Counted from the stretch's first letter, positions 23,552-34,834 are shown. The stretch: DNA of 64,000 nt from Madurella fahalii (GCA_029876055.1 CM056875.1:7589001-7653000), one strand, 5' to 3'. Program-made: numbers and translations. The notes: generated from the letters alone by a model not told the origin.

Positions 23552-24724
23552 CCATGACGATTTCTGCTGCTGTTGTGCGGTCTGCAGGGAACAGGGCGAA
23601 TGGACGAATGAGCTGCATTACGAAATATTGGCTGGCTCTGGTTTCAGGATTATGAAAGAGGGGCTTGGGAGGTTTGGTGGGGGGGGGGGGGTTGGGAGGT
23701 CATTTGCAAAGCTGGGTCGAGAAGCCGACCCAGAGAGGAGGGTGCGGGGCTGAACTTCGCTTACTTTGCGGTGCTTGCTTCACATGAGGCCCCGTCGTCG
23801 TCTTTTTTCTTTTCTCTCCCCTTCACGCGACGGGAGATGTCTTACAACCACGAGAGAACCCTTTTCTCTTTTGATTTATACTGACTTACCCACTCCACCC
23901 TGCCTTGAGACAGAGCCAGACAGACGGGACAGGACAGGACAGGACAGGACAGGACAGGACAGGCTTATATTATTTCCCCCTTTTTATTTCTTTTCTCTTT
24001 TTCGCTTTCTTCTCTTCTTCTTTTTTCTTTTTCTTTTTTCTTTTTTTTTTTTTGTTCTTTTTTTTTTGTTCTTTTTTACTTCCCGATCGGCTGTGTAAGC
24101 TTAGCATATCACTTCTTCTTTTTTCCACTTATCCTTGTTTATTGATGACGATACAACAGAAGAGAGCAAGAGGAAAGAGAAAAAGATTCGGCGGCGTTAT
24201 GACGATGATGATGATGATAAGAACCACCCATGGTGTAGGAGTCTTTCTATTTTGGGAGGGGGGCGGGTATCGGGTGTTTCGCATAGGGAAAGGGCATACC
24301 TTAACTTTGTATCTTGGGATTATATAGTTGCTACGTTGCATTGGGTTTCATTACTACCTTACCCAATGGTTCTTCGATGCTTGCTACGTTTGCTCATAAT
24401 GGTGACTGGGATCCTCTGCCGACACATCCGTTGGATACAACTTAGCGTTTCCTACCGTATTTCCAATCACCATTGTCACAGCGATCATCAATGGAACACA
24501 AATGGTCAAGTAAAGGCCTCAATTACGTCTAATCCGTTGTATTCATGTCTACGTTAAAGATCATGATCGCACCCGTGTCCGAAACTAGAGTACAGAGCAA
24601 CGAGGCTGTGAAGGAATTAGGTGAGGCCAGCAAAACGATGCAGATGGGTAACAAAGTGTCAAAAAGCTCAAATCCGCCCAACTCCGATCCCAAGGCGCTT
24701 TTCATTTCCCAGTCATGTCGTCGT
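23552..24724. other. Intergenic region between convergent kinase and Hsp90 genes
   Basis: About 1.2 kb without a supported gene. It contains a G11 run near 23681, the GGACA minisatellite at 23927-23963, and a long T-rich tract from about 23970 to 24090, consistent with 3' UTR and terminator DNA of two converging genes. Confidence 0.5.
23927..23963. repeat. GGACA pentanucleotide repeat
   Basis: Seven or so perfect tandem copies of GGACA, followed directly by a pyrimidine-rich tract. It lies in the 3' region of the kinase gene and outside any supported exon. Confidence 0.9.
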
Positions 24725-26895
24725 TTAGTCAACCTCCTCCATGGCGTTGTCACCAGTCTCGGCCGCGGCAGCGCCGGCGTCAGCAGCCGGGGCCTCCTCG
24801 GCAGCCTCGGGCTCTTCATCCAGGTTCAGGCCGAGCGACACGAGCTTGTGGATGCGCTCAGCGAAGCCGGCGGGCTCCTCAATAGTGAAGCCCGAGACCA
24901 GCAGAGAGGTCTCAAACAGCAGCTGGACGATAGACTTGACCGTCTTGTCATTCTCGCCATCGGCCTCGACCTTCTTCTTGAGCTCCTTGATGATGGGGCT
25001 CTTGGGCGAGATCTCAAACGTCTTCTTGGAAGACATGTAGCTGCTCATCGAGGTGTCGCGAAGTGCCTGGGCCTTCATGATACGCTCCATGTTGGCGGAC
25101 CAGCCAAACTGGCCGGTGCGGATGGCGCAAGGAGCGCCAACCAGCTTGTGCGAGACGACAACCTTCTCCACCTTGTCACCAAGGACATTCTTAAGCGACT
25201 TGGCAAGGCCCTCGTACTCCTTCTCCTCCTCTTCACGCTGCTTCTTCTCCTCCTCGGTCTCCTCAAGCTCGAAGTCCTTAGTGATGTCGACGAGCTTCTT
25301 ACCCTCGAACTCCTTGAGCTGGGTCATAGCGTACTCATCAATGGGGTCGACAAGGAAGAGCACCTCGAAGCCCTTCTCCTTGAGCGAGTCAAGGAAAGGA
25401 GACTTGGAGACGGCCTTGATCGACTCGCCGGTGATGTAGTACATGTTCTTCTGGTGCTCGGGCATGCGAGTGACGTAGTCGGTGAGTGAGGTCTGCTCAT
25501 CGCCGGACTTGGTCGAGTTGAAGCGGAGCAGCTTGGCGAGGGTGTTGCGGTTCTGCGAGTCCTCGTGGATGCCCAGCTTAATGTTCTTGGAGAAGGCGCT
25601 GTAGAACTTGTCGAACTGCTCCTTATCCTCGGCGATCTCGTTGAAGAGCTCAAGAGACTTCTTGACGATGTTCTTCTTGATCACCTTCATGATCTTGTTC
25701 TGCTGGAGAGTCTCACGGGACAGGTTGAGCGGCAGGTCCTCAGAGTCAACAACACCCTTGATGAAGCTGAGCCACTCCGGAATGAGGTCGGTGGCATCAT
25801 CGGTGATGAAGACGCGGCGGACGTAGAGCTTGATGTTGTTCTTGGTCTTCTTGGTCTCGAAGAGGTCGAAGGGAGCGCGCTTGGGCACGAAGAGGATGGC
25901 ACGGAACTCGAGTTGACCCTCAACGGAGAAGTGCTTGACGGCGAGGTGGTCCTCCCAGTCGTTGGAGAGCGACTTGTAGAAGGCAGCATACTCCTCCTGG
26001 GTGATGTCCTGGGGGTTGCGGGTCCAGATGGGCTTCTGCTTGTTGAGCTCTTCCTCCTCGATCTTGGTCTCCTTGACCTTCTTGGTCTTCTTCTTCTTCT
26101 CCTTGTCCTCTTCATCGTCGTCGACCTCCTCGATCTTGGGCTTCTTGTCATCGCCCTCCTCTTCGACCTCCTCGGCCTCCTCGTCGGGCACTTCCTTCTC
26201 CGTCTCCTTCTTCACGTGGAGGTAGATGGGGTAGGAGATGAACTCGGAGTGCTTCTTGATAACCTCCTTGATCTTGCTCTCATTGAGGTAGTCGGTCTGC
26301 TCATCCTTGAGGTGGAGGATGATCTTAGTGCCGCGGCCGAGCTGCTCACCCTCAGTGTCGGGGGTGATGTTGAAAGTACCGCCGGCGCTCGACTCCCAAA
26401 TGTACTGCTCGTCATCGTTGTTCTTGGAGACGACGGTGACCTTGTCGGCGACGAGGTAGGCCGAGTAGAAACCGACACCGAATTGGCCAATCATGGAGAT
26501 ATCGGCACCGGCGGTGAGGGCCTCCATGAATTGCTTGGTACCAGAGCGGGCAATGGTACCCAGGTTGTTGACAAGGTCCTGCGCAACGCCGTCAGCGTCC
26601 GCTCGACAAATCCCGGAAAAAATGCGCGGCAACTTACAGCCTTGGTCATGCCAATACCGGTATCCCGGATGGTCAGCGTCTTGTTCTCCTTGTCGGGGAT
26701 GATGTCGATACGCAGGTCCTTGCCCGAGTCCAGCTTGCTGGGGTCGGACAAGGCCTCGTAGCGGATCTTGTCGAGCGCATCTGAGGCGTTCGAGACGATT
26801 TCTCTCAGGAAGATCTCCTTGTTCGAGTAGACGGTGTTGATGATGAGCGAGAGCAGCTGAGAAATCTCAGCCTGGAACTCGAACGTCTCAGCCAT
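24725..26895 (-). CDS. hsp90: Cytosolic Hsp90 chaperone
   Basis: Two coding exons (26895-26638 and 26578-24725) encode 703 residues, the normal length for fungal Hsp90. The N-terminal ATPase domain begins [18 protein letters not shown] and carries [14 protein letters not shown] (ATP-hydrolysis Glu) and GIGMTKA, the last at the exon junction. A 59-nt intron (GTAAGT...GCGCAG) falls just after GIGMTKA. Then come [14 protein letters not shown], a highly charged Asp/Glu/Lys linker near residues 215-265, the middle domain with [12 protein letters not shown], and the C-terminal MEEVD that binds TPR co-chaperones. There is no ER signal or KDEL-type end, so the protein is cytosolic. Expression is expected to be strong and heat-inducible; a probable 5' UTR intron and a candidate heat-shock element lie upstream. 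Confidence 0.97.
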
Positions 26896-26926
26896 CTTGA
26901 GGGTATTCAGGTTGATCTGGGGGTAT

Positions 26927-27246
26927 CTGACGATTGGCAGATTAGTATTGCTGTGCGAAGAACCTGCGAGCCCAGAGATAGTGGCGTGGAAGGTCGAGTG
27001 CGGGGTAGTACGTGTAGCAAAAGAGGGAAAGTCCAAAGGGAAACCATTAAATCTTCACAAGAGAAAAAGTGGAAGGGGAAATTGGAAAGGACGACGCATT
27101 GAGCGGTCCTTCTGGAAACGATTGGAAGGGACCGGAAAGTGCTGGCGCTGGTTCTGGCAATTGAAAGTTTGTTGTTGGGAAGGGGCGGGGCAGTCGACGA
27201 GGCTGACGGGGGCCACTGCGGGGGATTTGCAGGGTGCTTCACTTAC
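26927..27246 (-). other. Probable intron in the 5' UTR of hsp90
   Basis: On the minus strand a GGTAAGT donor at 27246 is followed by a TACTAAT branch-site match and a GTCAG acceptor at 26927, ending 31 bases before the start codon. The 320-nt span contains no reading frame joined to Hsp90. All three splice signals are near consensus, so a leader intron is the simplest explanation. Confidence 0.6.
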
Positions 27247-27247
27247 C

Positions 27248-29691
27248 AAAAGAGTTGGTTTCGTTGGATCGTCAACGGTCTACACCTCAAAAGACGCTTT
27301 GCGGGGAGGGTGAGTGGGAAGAAGAGAGGATGGTTTGCAGATGGAGGAGAAAGAGTGTAGGAAGAGACAGGTAGGAGGAGCAGTGGCAGCTAAAATGTCT
27401 TTTGGAGTCCCCCGGGCTGTGCTTGGAGCAGTTTCGATGAGATTCTATCGCCCAAAATTCTGCGCCGTTCTTCTGATTCGCCTGCCACCCCTCCACAGCA
27501 ACGAGGGGCTAATTATGATTGGTCAATATTGAGAGTTCCATTCAGGCAGAGGCCCACCCTGAGGCTGCAATCGCGAACTGGGCTCTGAGTGATTCTAGGC
27601 TATGCGAGAAACCCAAACGCAAAATTAGAATTAGACTGAGTGGTGGCCTGGATGTATCCTCCTCTCCAGAAAAACCCAGAGTGAAGCTCAAGTGTTTCCT
27701 GTGCAATTCTTTGAGGGCTGCAAGCACGGAAGGCTCCAGAAGAGTCGAGACTGGACCGTGCTTTGCGAGGCTGAAACGAGGCTGGTCCCTGCACCATTCT
27801 GCCCCGCAATGGTTGGGCGGCTGCGAAGGCGGAAAGGTACCAGCAAAGGTACATACTGTACAAATTACCCCTTACGATGCTTCCCATCCGCGGATCGTGA
27901 TATGACACCCGGCTCTCGCTGCTCGTGGAACCAGTCAAGAAAGTTTGCGTACGGTATAAAAGTCTCGTCAAAGTGGTCCAGTAGCCTATCGGTGGAGTCC
28001 TTTGCCGACTCAACCCAACGCACTGCAGCGCCACTCTTTCTTGGTTAGGTACCCACACAATCTTTCTTTATTGCCACCTCTAGGAAAACACCGAACCTGA
28101 CATGAGATACCAATGGCCTGTTACCCTCCAGCCGTGACGCGGCACCGCGCTGGTAAGATTGTAAATGCTCAGCCATCCGCGTATTGGTTCTAATGTCGCC
28201 GTTTTCAGCACGGTGGGGCACCCATTGGAGTTCTTGCTCTTTATGCCCAGTCCTTTTTCGATGTGCCGGGGCAGCGAGAAGGCTGTACATTAATTAGAAC
28301 CCCTAACACTGAACTGAGACCTATCGAATGTCAGCAGCCTCGGATAAACACATTCAGCTATGATCTTGTCGGTCCTACGCTCCATAGCCAGTGGCCTAGA
28401 TGACAGGCTAGGTTGCTTACACCTAATATAATACGCGCCAGGCCTCCACACGTCCGTTGCCAGTGCGTCTCAGCGCCCTGTAGTCTAGTGCTCTCGCGGG
28501 GTTCTAGTCCCAGCCGAGTATTTCCTGGACTTATTTGTATGGATGCGCAGGATCCGGCTCAGGGTGCGACTCACGGGGAGAGATCCCAGTTGGCGCTTAC
28601 ACATGATTTGTTACCGTGGATCTAGACTGATCTGATAGGTAGCGCTCTCCATGCCATGAGCCGCGGGCATGCTGTCTTGCGAGGAGGTGTCATTTGCAAC
28701 GAGAGTTGAGGCCTATGGCATGGATCATGAGGGCATGTTTTCCGTCAACAGGGGCAAACCGGGGACGTGTCCCATGCATGTTGTGGCGGCGCGCTCAACG
28801 ATCGAGTCGAGGTTGCGGCCCTGGAGTGCCTACAGTAGGTCCTTACATCACAGGAGCTGCCCATCCCTCTGTATGGTGCGTCAGACGAGGCATGACAGCA
28901 GGCCGTCCATGTTAGATATTGTCCCGTGTTGTCTCGGCAATGGTTGTCTCCTGCGGGCTCGAGATCCGCGGCGGGTGATCGCCCATGGTGCTTGAAGGAC
29001 AGCTCAGCTCCCGAACGCACCGCACCGTCCGGCTCTAATCCAATTCTTTCACCTTGAGCGCCGCAGTGGCAGATATGCCCTGCAAGCATCGCCGTTTTCT
29101 TAACTCTCCGGTTGGTAGCTCGAGACACCATCTCTGCGCGCCCTCCGCGGATGGGCGTCGAGTAAGTAACCACAGATTCTGGGAAATCGAGTGGCAACAT
29201 GGCTCAAGGCTCGAATGCGCGCCCCAACAGAATACTACATTGTTACCGGCCTGCATCTGAGTGTCTAACAGCGACACCATGTCGATGGGGTTCATTGTCA
29301 ATGCCCCTCTTGAACCTCTTCCCAGTAGCCATCCCTAACCCTTGTGGGGTAGGAGTGCCCCTCCAAACGTCCAACCAACCCCACCATAACTCCCATGAGC
29401 GCCTTCTCGAGCATCGGAAAACGGCAACTCGATGGAATGCCGAGACAAGAGCAACGGAGAAACAATTCCTCAGCCCCCTGAAGAGTTCGCATAAACGTTC
29501 CAGCGTCGAAGCCTTGTTGGTTGGTGACCCCTCCTTCCTGATTGCGTCACAAAAAGCACCCCACATTTCTCTCGATCCCCAATCCTCTTTTCTCCCTTTC
29601 ATTTCCCGCCCCCTCAACTCTTCTGTTCGCAAATACAGCAGTCAATTGACACCTTTTCAGCATTCTAAAACTCATCCTCCCCCAAGTCAAA
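27248..29691. other. Divergent intergenic region between hsp90 and FKBP
   Basis: About 2.4 kb with no supported gene; it should hold the hsp90 core promoter (left) and the FKBP promoter (right). The left part holds GAA-rich sequence on the minus strand. Near 28478-28525 a stretch resembles tRNA D- and T-arm sequence but lacks an anticodon arm. Confidence 0.45.
27728..27747. promoter_or_regulatory. Candidate heat-shock element upstream of hsp90
   Basis: Four contiguous 5-bp units read gGAAg, gcTCc, aGAAg, agTCg: two perfect nGAAn units alternate with two nTTCn units carrying one mismatch each. It lies about 830 bp upstream of the start codon and about 480 bp upstream of the candidate leader intron. 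A separate TTCtgGAA dyad lies at 27110-27117 inside that intron. Assignment to Hsf1 is inference from pattern. Confidence 0.35.
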
Positions 29692-30155
29692 ATGACGATT
29701 CCCCAAGTCCAAGGCCTTCAAATCGAAGTCCTGGCTGAGGGCAAGGGCACGCGCGAGACGAAGCGCGGTAAGTTTATCACCCCACTACTGATAGAGGCGT
29801 CTACGCAAGCTATCACCCCGCTAAATGGCAGCTCCTAGCTAAATAGCAAGAGCTAACACTATGCGCAGGTGACAACATCAACGTGCACTACCGCGGCACG
29901 TTCACCAATGGGCAAAAGTTCGACGCGAGCTACGATCGCAACTCGCCGCTGAACTTCACCGTCGGTAACGGAATGGTCATCAAGGGTTGGGATGAGGGTC
30001 TCCTTGGCATGAAGGTCGGCGAGAAGCGCAAGCTCACTATTCCCCCGGAGCTCGGCTACGGCGCCGCCGGCGTTGGCGGCGTCATCCCGGGCAACGCCAC
30101 GCTCATCTTTGAGACCGAGCTAGTTAACATCAAGGGAGTCAATCCCGGCGAGTAA
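29692..30155 (+). CDS. FKBP-type peptidyl-prolyl cis-trans isomerase
   Basis: Two exons (29692-29767 and 29869-30155) encode 120 residues, a single FKBP domain. The intron (GTAAGT...GCGCAG) has a GCTAACAC branch site. Binding-pocket residues are present in [36 protein letters not shown] and the final [10 protein letters not shown] strand. The [22 protein letters not shown] stretch is closer to the FKBP2 type than to classical FKBP12, yet there is no signal peptide and no ER-retention tail, so a cytosolic or nuclear location is likely. It should catalyse prolyl isomerisation and bind FK506 or rapamycin, but drug binding is not shown by sequence alone. Confidence 0.93.
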
Positions 30156-30386
30156 GCGGGAGATGGGGCGGCTTTGGGAAGACGCACACCCCCTTCATGA
30201 CGCTTCGGTGGATGGCAGCAAAACATTCACCCAGATGACGGGATTATGAATTGGATGCCTTGTCGGGCATTCCCTCCTGCTTTGCCGGCCTACTCGTACA
30301 TGCCCTGTCTACTTTGGTGCAATGCTCCCAGCCAACGCCGTCGCCATGTGAACGCAAAAATATTACAACAGATATACCCCACACCA

Positions 30387-31266
30387 TCATTTTGCCTTCC
30401 CATCCCCTGGGTCTATCGACCCTCTTCCTTCCTCCTCGTCTGGCATGATGCAATTGCCCAGCTGCCGATACCTCCTGTCCGCGTACAGCAGCCCGAATCT
30501 CTCCTCCCTCTCCTCCTCGGCCCCTTTCCCCTCGGTGATCTCCACGACCTCCCCTAGGACAATAACATGGTCCCGCACCCTCACCAGCCCGCCGGCGGGC
30601 TGATCCAGCAGCTTGCACCGCAAGACGTAGAGCACCCCGTCCCCCTTCAGAACAGGCGGCTCATCCCTGGCTCCCATATCCACCTCACACCGACACTCCC
30701 CTGCCAACTTGTCAAACACGTCCCGCCCGCTCGCGTTCCCCTTGGCCAGCCAATCCGCTATCCTCGCCCCGGACGGGTCGTCGGCTAGCACGTGGACATT
30801 GAACTTTTGGCTCGCGGCCACGGCGTCGTAGGTCCGGCTGGGCGTGGCGATGTTGAAGCTTATGACCGGCGACGGGAGCAGCGAGAGGGAGGTGAAGGAG
30901 GACATGGTCATGGCGCGCGGGACGGGGGGGTTGGAGCCGCTGCCGGGGAGGGTCGAGGTGCAGACGACGACGGAGTGCGTGACCAGGCGCATGAGGGAGC
31001 GGAATTGGTCTGGCAAGGGGGTTACGATGTCGGAGGCGGAGGAATACGGGTGGATGCGCGGCGGATTGGAAGGGGAGAGGTGGAAGGTTCGGGCGTGGGC
31101 GGGCGTGGTGTGGAAGCAGCGGCGGGTTGCTGAAGGGCGGCCTGGGGCTGGGTTAGTTGGTAAAGATCAATTGGGACTGCGAATGGCTTTGCAACGTACG
31201 GCTAGGGTGCCGTAGACTTCTAGGAGCCGAACATGGCTGTATATCGGCGGTTCGCGACGGCCGCAT
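30387..31266 (-). CDS. Flavin-reductase-like FMN-binding protein, possibly mitochondrial
   Basis: The main exon (31141-30387) encodes a flavin_reductase-like domain: FRSLMRLVTHSVVVCTST, MTMSSFTSLSLLPSPVISFNIATPSRT, FNVHVL and a DHVIVLGEVVEI strand, as in the FMN-binding split-barrel family. The frame is open upstream but has no ATG before an in-frame stop, so a first exon is needed. I place it at 31266-31200 (22 codons), with a 58-nt intron (GTACGT, branch CTAAC, CCCCAG); this yields 273 residues. The resulting N-terminus is rich in Arg and Ser and lacks acidic residues apart from one, like a mitochondrial presequence. The catalytic domain is firm; the first exon and the targeting are inferences. 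It converges on FKBP and diverges from the bL31m gene. Confidence 0.75.
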
Positions 31267-31815
31267 CACGGCCTCGGCTATACCGAAGCCATGCTTGCGC
31301 CGGAACAAAAGGGAAAAAGGGAGCGCGCTCTCGGCAGCCAAGCCCACCAGGACGCAGCAACTGCTCATCTCAGCCCCATGAATGCCGATTGACTTGCAGT
31401 TCAAGCCAGTCAGCACGCTACTTATAATGTCCGCTTCTCTGCTGGGACTCTGGACGGGGTGAAAGTCGGCTTTCTTGCGAGTCCGAGATTTTGTTCGCAA
31501 AACCAGGAACAGGAAACCCCCCCTGCTCCGCGATAAGAGCAGCGATAACAGCGTCCGGCCTTGGCGCAGCGGTTGATAACGATAGCGCAAGTGTCCATCC
31601 CGTCCGCCGTATCAAAATTTCAACCTCAACCTCCCATGCCAGGATCTCTGAACACGCGTGAGCCGTGACGGGGCGGAACGACAAAATCGGTGACAACACA
31701 ATCCAGAACCGCGCGCAAGGGAGGATAGGACGGCCAATTGTGCCCGCACCGCTTTCGGTATCCAGACTACCAGCTTGAACTTCGCACACGGGTACCTAGA
31801 GAACCCGAGCACACC
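31267..31815. promoter_or_regulatory. Shared divergent promoter region, flavin-reductase-like gene and mrpl36
   Basis: A 549-bp gap separates the start codons of two divergent genes, both with probable mitochondrial targeting. No reading frame is supported here. No specific binding site is claimed. Confidence 0.4.
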
Positions 31816-32496
31816 ATGGGGAAACTCCCCTCAACCATCCTCCGCCGACCCTCCCTCGCCGTGGCCGGCCTCTCCTCCCCGGCCGGCTCGCAGACAGCCG
31901 CTACGGCCCCACTCCGAACAGCACTACCAGCGCCGTGCACACAATCGCAAGCCCAAGCAGGCCAGGCCCGCCACGCCTCCTTCGTCGCCCGCCCCCGGCG
32001 GCCCTACACCTTCACGCAGCTCGTCCAGCTGAGCGACGGCTCCACCTTCACGGTGCGCACCACCTCCCCGGCGGCGCTGTACAAGTCGGCCAAGGACTCG
32101 CGCAACCACATTCTGTGGCAGCCGAGCGAGAAGTCGCTGCGCAACCTCGAGGTGGACGAGGCCGGCAAGCTGGCGGCCTTCCGCGAGCGGTACGGCAACG
32201 CGTGGAACCTGGAGGCGCCCAGCGTGCCGGCGCAGGAAGCTGAGCGGCAGCCGGAGAAGAAGGACGCGGCCGCGAAGGAAGGGGAGGTGCAAAGCAAGGA
32301 GGCGGACGCCGATAATAAGAAGCAGGCACAGGCGCAATCGGACCGGACAGCGAAGCCGGCCGCCACCCAGCTGGAAGATCAGTTCGATTCGCTGGTGGAT
32401 CTGATCAGCATGTACGCGACCGAGGACAAGAACATTGCGGGCGGGCTGAGCGCGAAGGACCAGGCGAGGAAGGATAAGAGCGGCAAGAAGAAGTAG
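31816..32496 (+). CDS. mrpl36: Mitochondrial large-subunit ribosomal protein bL31m
   Basis: A single exon of 226 residues. The ATG at 31816 has an excellent context (ACACCATGG), whereas the longer frame upstream lacks support. Residues 1-60 form an Arg/Ser/Ala-rich presequence ending near QARHASFVARPRRPYTF, then the bL31m core follows: FTQLVQLSDGSTFTVRTTSP, SRNHILWQPSEK and VDEAGKLAAFRERYG. The lysine- and glutamine-rich C-terminal extension is typical of filamentous fungi. It should be imported into mitochondria and built into the 54S subunit. The stop lies 389 bp from the stop of the convergent VPS5 gene. Confidence 0.9.
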   Translation: MGKLPSTILRRPSLAVAGLSSPAGSQTAATAPLRTALPAPCTQSQAQAGQARHASFVARPRRPYTFTQLVQLSDGSTFTVRTTSPAALYKSAKDSRNHILWQPSEKSLRNLEVDEAGKLAAFRERYGNAWNLEAPSVPAQEAERQPEKKDAAAKEGEVQSKEADADNKKQAQAQSDRTAKPAATQLEDQFDSLVDLISMYATEDKNIAGGLSAKDQARKDKSGKKK

Positions 32497-32884
32497 AAGG
32501 GAAAAAGACATTTGGCGGATGAATGTGCCGGAGCAGTGTATTACTGTAACATAGTTGAACCAGTCTTGTATTTTGTAAAGGAGGCCAGCCGGTCCCGCCA
32601 CGCCGCTGGCAACGGTCCGTCTATCAAGAAGATGGATGATTGATAAACTGCCAGGTAGTACGAGACTGGGCTACCGAGGTATACGCATAACAACCATGTA
32701 TAATACAATGATAACGCTGCCCAGATGGATATGATACCATCATCACGGCGCTTGCTGTTTTGGCTCACCATCGCGCCCATTCAATCCCGTCCATCGCAGC
32801 ACGCACGCGCTCCAACCACACTAATTGAGCCTGCATGGCATCGCTGAACCTAGGACAATCTCATAATGGTCTCTCAATAAACTC

Positions 32885-34834
32885 CTAATCTGAGTCCTCG
32901 TGGATCCTTGCCCGGGCCCGGTCTACTGCTGTGTCGCCGGCGGGTTTGTTGGCTTGAATAACGGGCGGCCGGTAGAAGACGGTCTCGTCGTCCTCCGCGT
33001 CGAGCTGCATGAGGAACGTCTCCCATTTCTCAATCAACTAGACGGAGGTCAGCGGATAAGGAAACGTGGAGCGAAACGACAAAAAAAAAAAAAAAAAAAA
33101 AACCAACCTCCTTCTGCGCCTCCACAGCGCTCTCCAAGAACGTCTCGACGCCTGATTTGAAATCCTCCACTTTCTCCCGCTCAAACCGGTCCAGCTCGGA
33201 GCGCATCAGCCGGCCCATGTCGTCAAACAGCAGCCGCGCCTGGTGCACCTTGCGCTCCGCGTCAGCCACCTCGGCGCTGACTTGGTTGAGCCGGTCCTGC
33301 TGGCTCTTGCCCTGCCGCAGCAGCTTGTCCTGCGCCGCCTTGCGTTTCATCAGCTCCGACTCAGCGCTGTGCCAGCTGTGGAACGCCTTCTGGCGTTGTG
33401 AGAACGCCTGCTTGACGCTCCCGATCAACCGGATGTATTCCTCGATGATGATACCAAAGGTGAGTACGTCCTGCTGCGCCTGGCGATCATACACATCGCG
33501 GATCGTGAGTTGCAGTTCCGAGAGCGCATCTAAGGGTCCCGAGAGGGTAGGAGACAGCTCTACCGTCGACAGCGCGTGCAACGAGGCCGAGAAGTCCCCA
33601 GCTGCCTCGGCCATGGCCTTGCGCTGCGCGACCATGCTGTCCATAGCCTTGAGCAATGCCTTGAGCTGGTTCTCGAGCGCATCGAGATAGACCCTGCGGT
33701 CGTGGAACCACTTGTGTCCTAGTTAGCGCCCACCCCATCTGCTCGATAAGCTCCGTATTTACTCACATCATCCTGCTCGACAAACTTGTTCGTACTGCCC
33801 ACGCTAAACCCAAGTGATCCCAGCACACTCTTGCTCTCCCCCAAGTTAGGCTCCTTGCGTTCCTTGTGCTTGACATCGATGTTAAACGCCTCGCTCTCCA
33901 AAAATAGCTTCAGGTCTGCATCCTGCTGCAGCGTCGGGTGCGCGGCGATCTTGTTCAGCATCTTCTCGAGCGCCGCCCGCCGCGACTCGACAAAGTTGCT
34001 CTCAAACCGGCCGACCGCCTGCTTCTCGGGTGGGGGGGCACCACCACGCCCGGGTTGTTCGCATGCAGGGTATTGTACAACCACAGGAAGTCCCGATACC
34101 GCCGCTTGACTTCAAACTCGGATTGCTTGTATGCCTTGGAGGTTGTCTACGTCACGTACATTCATTAGCATCTGCATCCTCGCCAATAATTACGGGAGTG
34201 TTTAACATACCTTTGTCCTAACAGAGTAAACAATATGACTCGTCGCCAGATCTCCCACCTTGTGCGGATCTCCCACCGTGATATGGAAAGTCGGCTTCGC
34301 CGCCTGCTCAACGCTAACGCTCGGCTGCATAGTAGTGCGCACCGGGCTCGGCAGGGCAGCCTGCACCGGGGGCGGCTGCCGTGGCCTGTCGCCGAACAAG
34401 CGATTGTCGTCGTCATCGTCATCGATGCGGTGCGGGTCTGGCGGCCCGGTGGCGGTGCGCTTGCCGGCCGCCGAGGGGGGCATCGTGGTGCGTAGCGGTA
34501 GCTGCTCTTTTACCGGCGGCACCGGGGGGCCTCCGGCCTTCCCTGCTGCTGCTGCCGCCCCCAGTGGCGGTGATGATAGCGCTGCATCGTCGGCGGGAGG
34601 GGCGCCAAGCGGGCCGAGGGGGTCGTCCTCGACGGCTTGGAGACGGGTCGGCTGCGCGACGAGGCGGCGGGGGGTCAGGCGCGAGGGGCGGGCAGATGTT
34701 GTTGTAGGCGCTGCCGTCATCGCTGTCGTCGAGGCAGGAGCGCTAGCAGTGGCAGCATCGTTGCCGTCGCCTTGCGAAGACGAGCCGAGCGGCACCGAGC
34801 TGTCGGCTGAGTCGGCCCAGGGGTCCTCCTCCAT
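32885..34834 (-). CDS. vps5: Retromer sorting nexin Vps5 (PX-BAR), frameshifted in this sequence
   Basis: Four exons: 34834-34211, 34146-33767, 33710-33108 and 33037-32885. Vps5 pairs with Vps17 on endosomes and carries cargo back to the Golgi with retromer. Residues 1-190 are disordered, then the PX domain with FEVKRRYRDFLWLYNTL, a proline loop and EKQAVGRFESNFVE, then the BAR region beginning WFHDRRVYLDALE. In exon 2 the frame leading into the PX domain reads GVVVPPHPRS, whereas the family loop needs VPPPPEKQ; the two halves are in different frames and meet at a seven-base homopolymer (34032-34038). One extra base there would make exon 2 a multiple of three and the protein 586 residues. Acceptor of intron 2 is ACAAG, chosen because it gives EQDDWFHDRR. 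Assembly error is the likeliest cause; pseudogenisation is possible. Confidence 0.88.
33081..33102. repeat. A22 homopolymer within vps5 intron 3
   Basis: Twenty-two consecutive A on the plus strand, so a T22 tract on the transcribed strand, starts six bases after the GTTGGT donor of the last vps5 intron. It leaves little room for a normal branch site outside the tract; a CGCTGACC match near 33049-33056 can serve. Confidence 0.85.

Noticed and set aside
24545..25489. 314-codon plus-strand open frame overlapping the 3' end of hsp90
   Set aside because: Also an antisense shadow of biased Hsp90 codons; no family features or splice signals.
25565..26761. 398-codon plus-strand open frame opposite hsp90
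   Set aside because: It is the complement of Hsp90 codons with strong GC3 bias; the product is leucine/valine/aspartate-rich without motifs. Hsp90 on the other strand is certain.
28478..28525. tRNA-like words (TAGTCTAGTG then GGGGTTCTAGTCCC)
   Set aside because: No anticodon arm, no acceptor-stem pairing and wrong spacing; at most a decayed fragment, probably chance.
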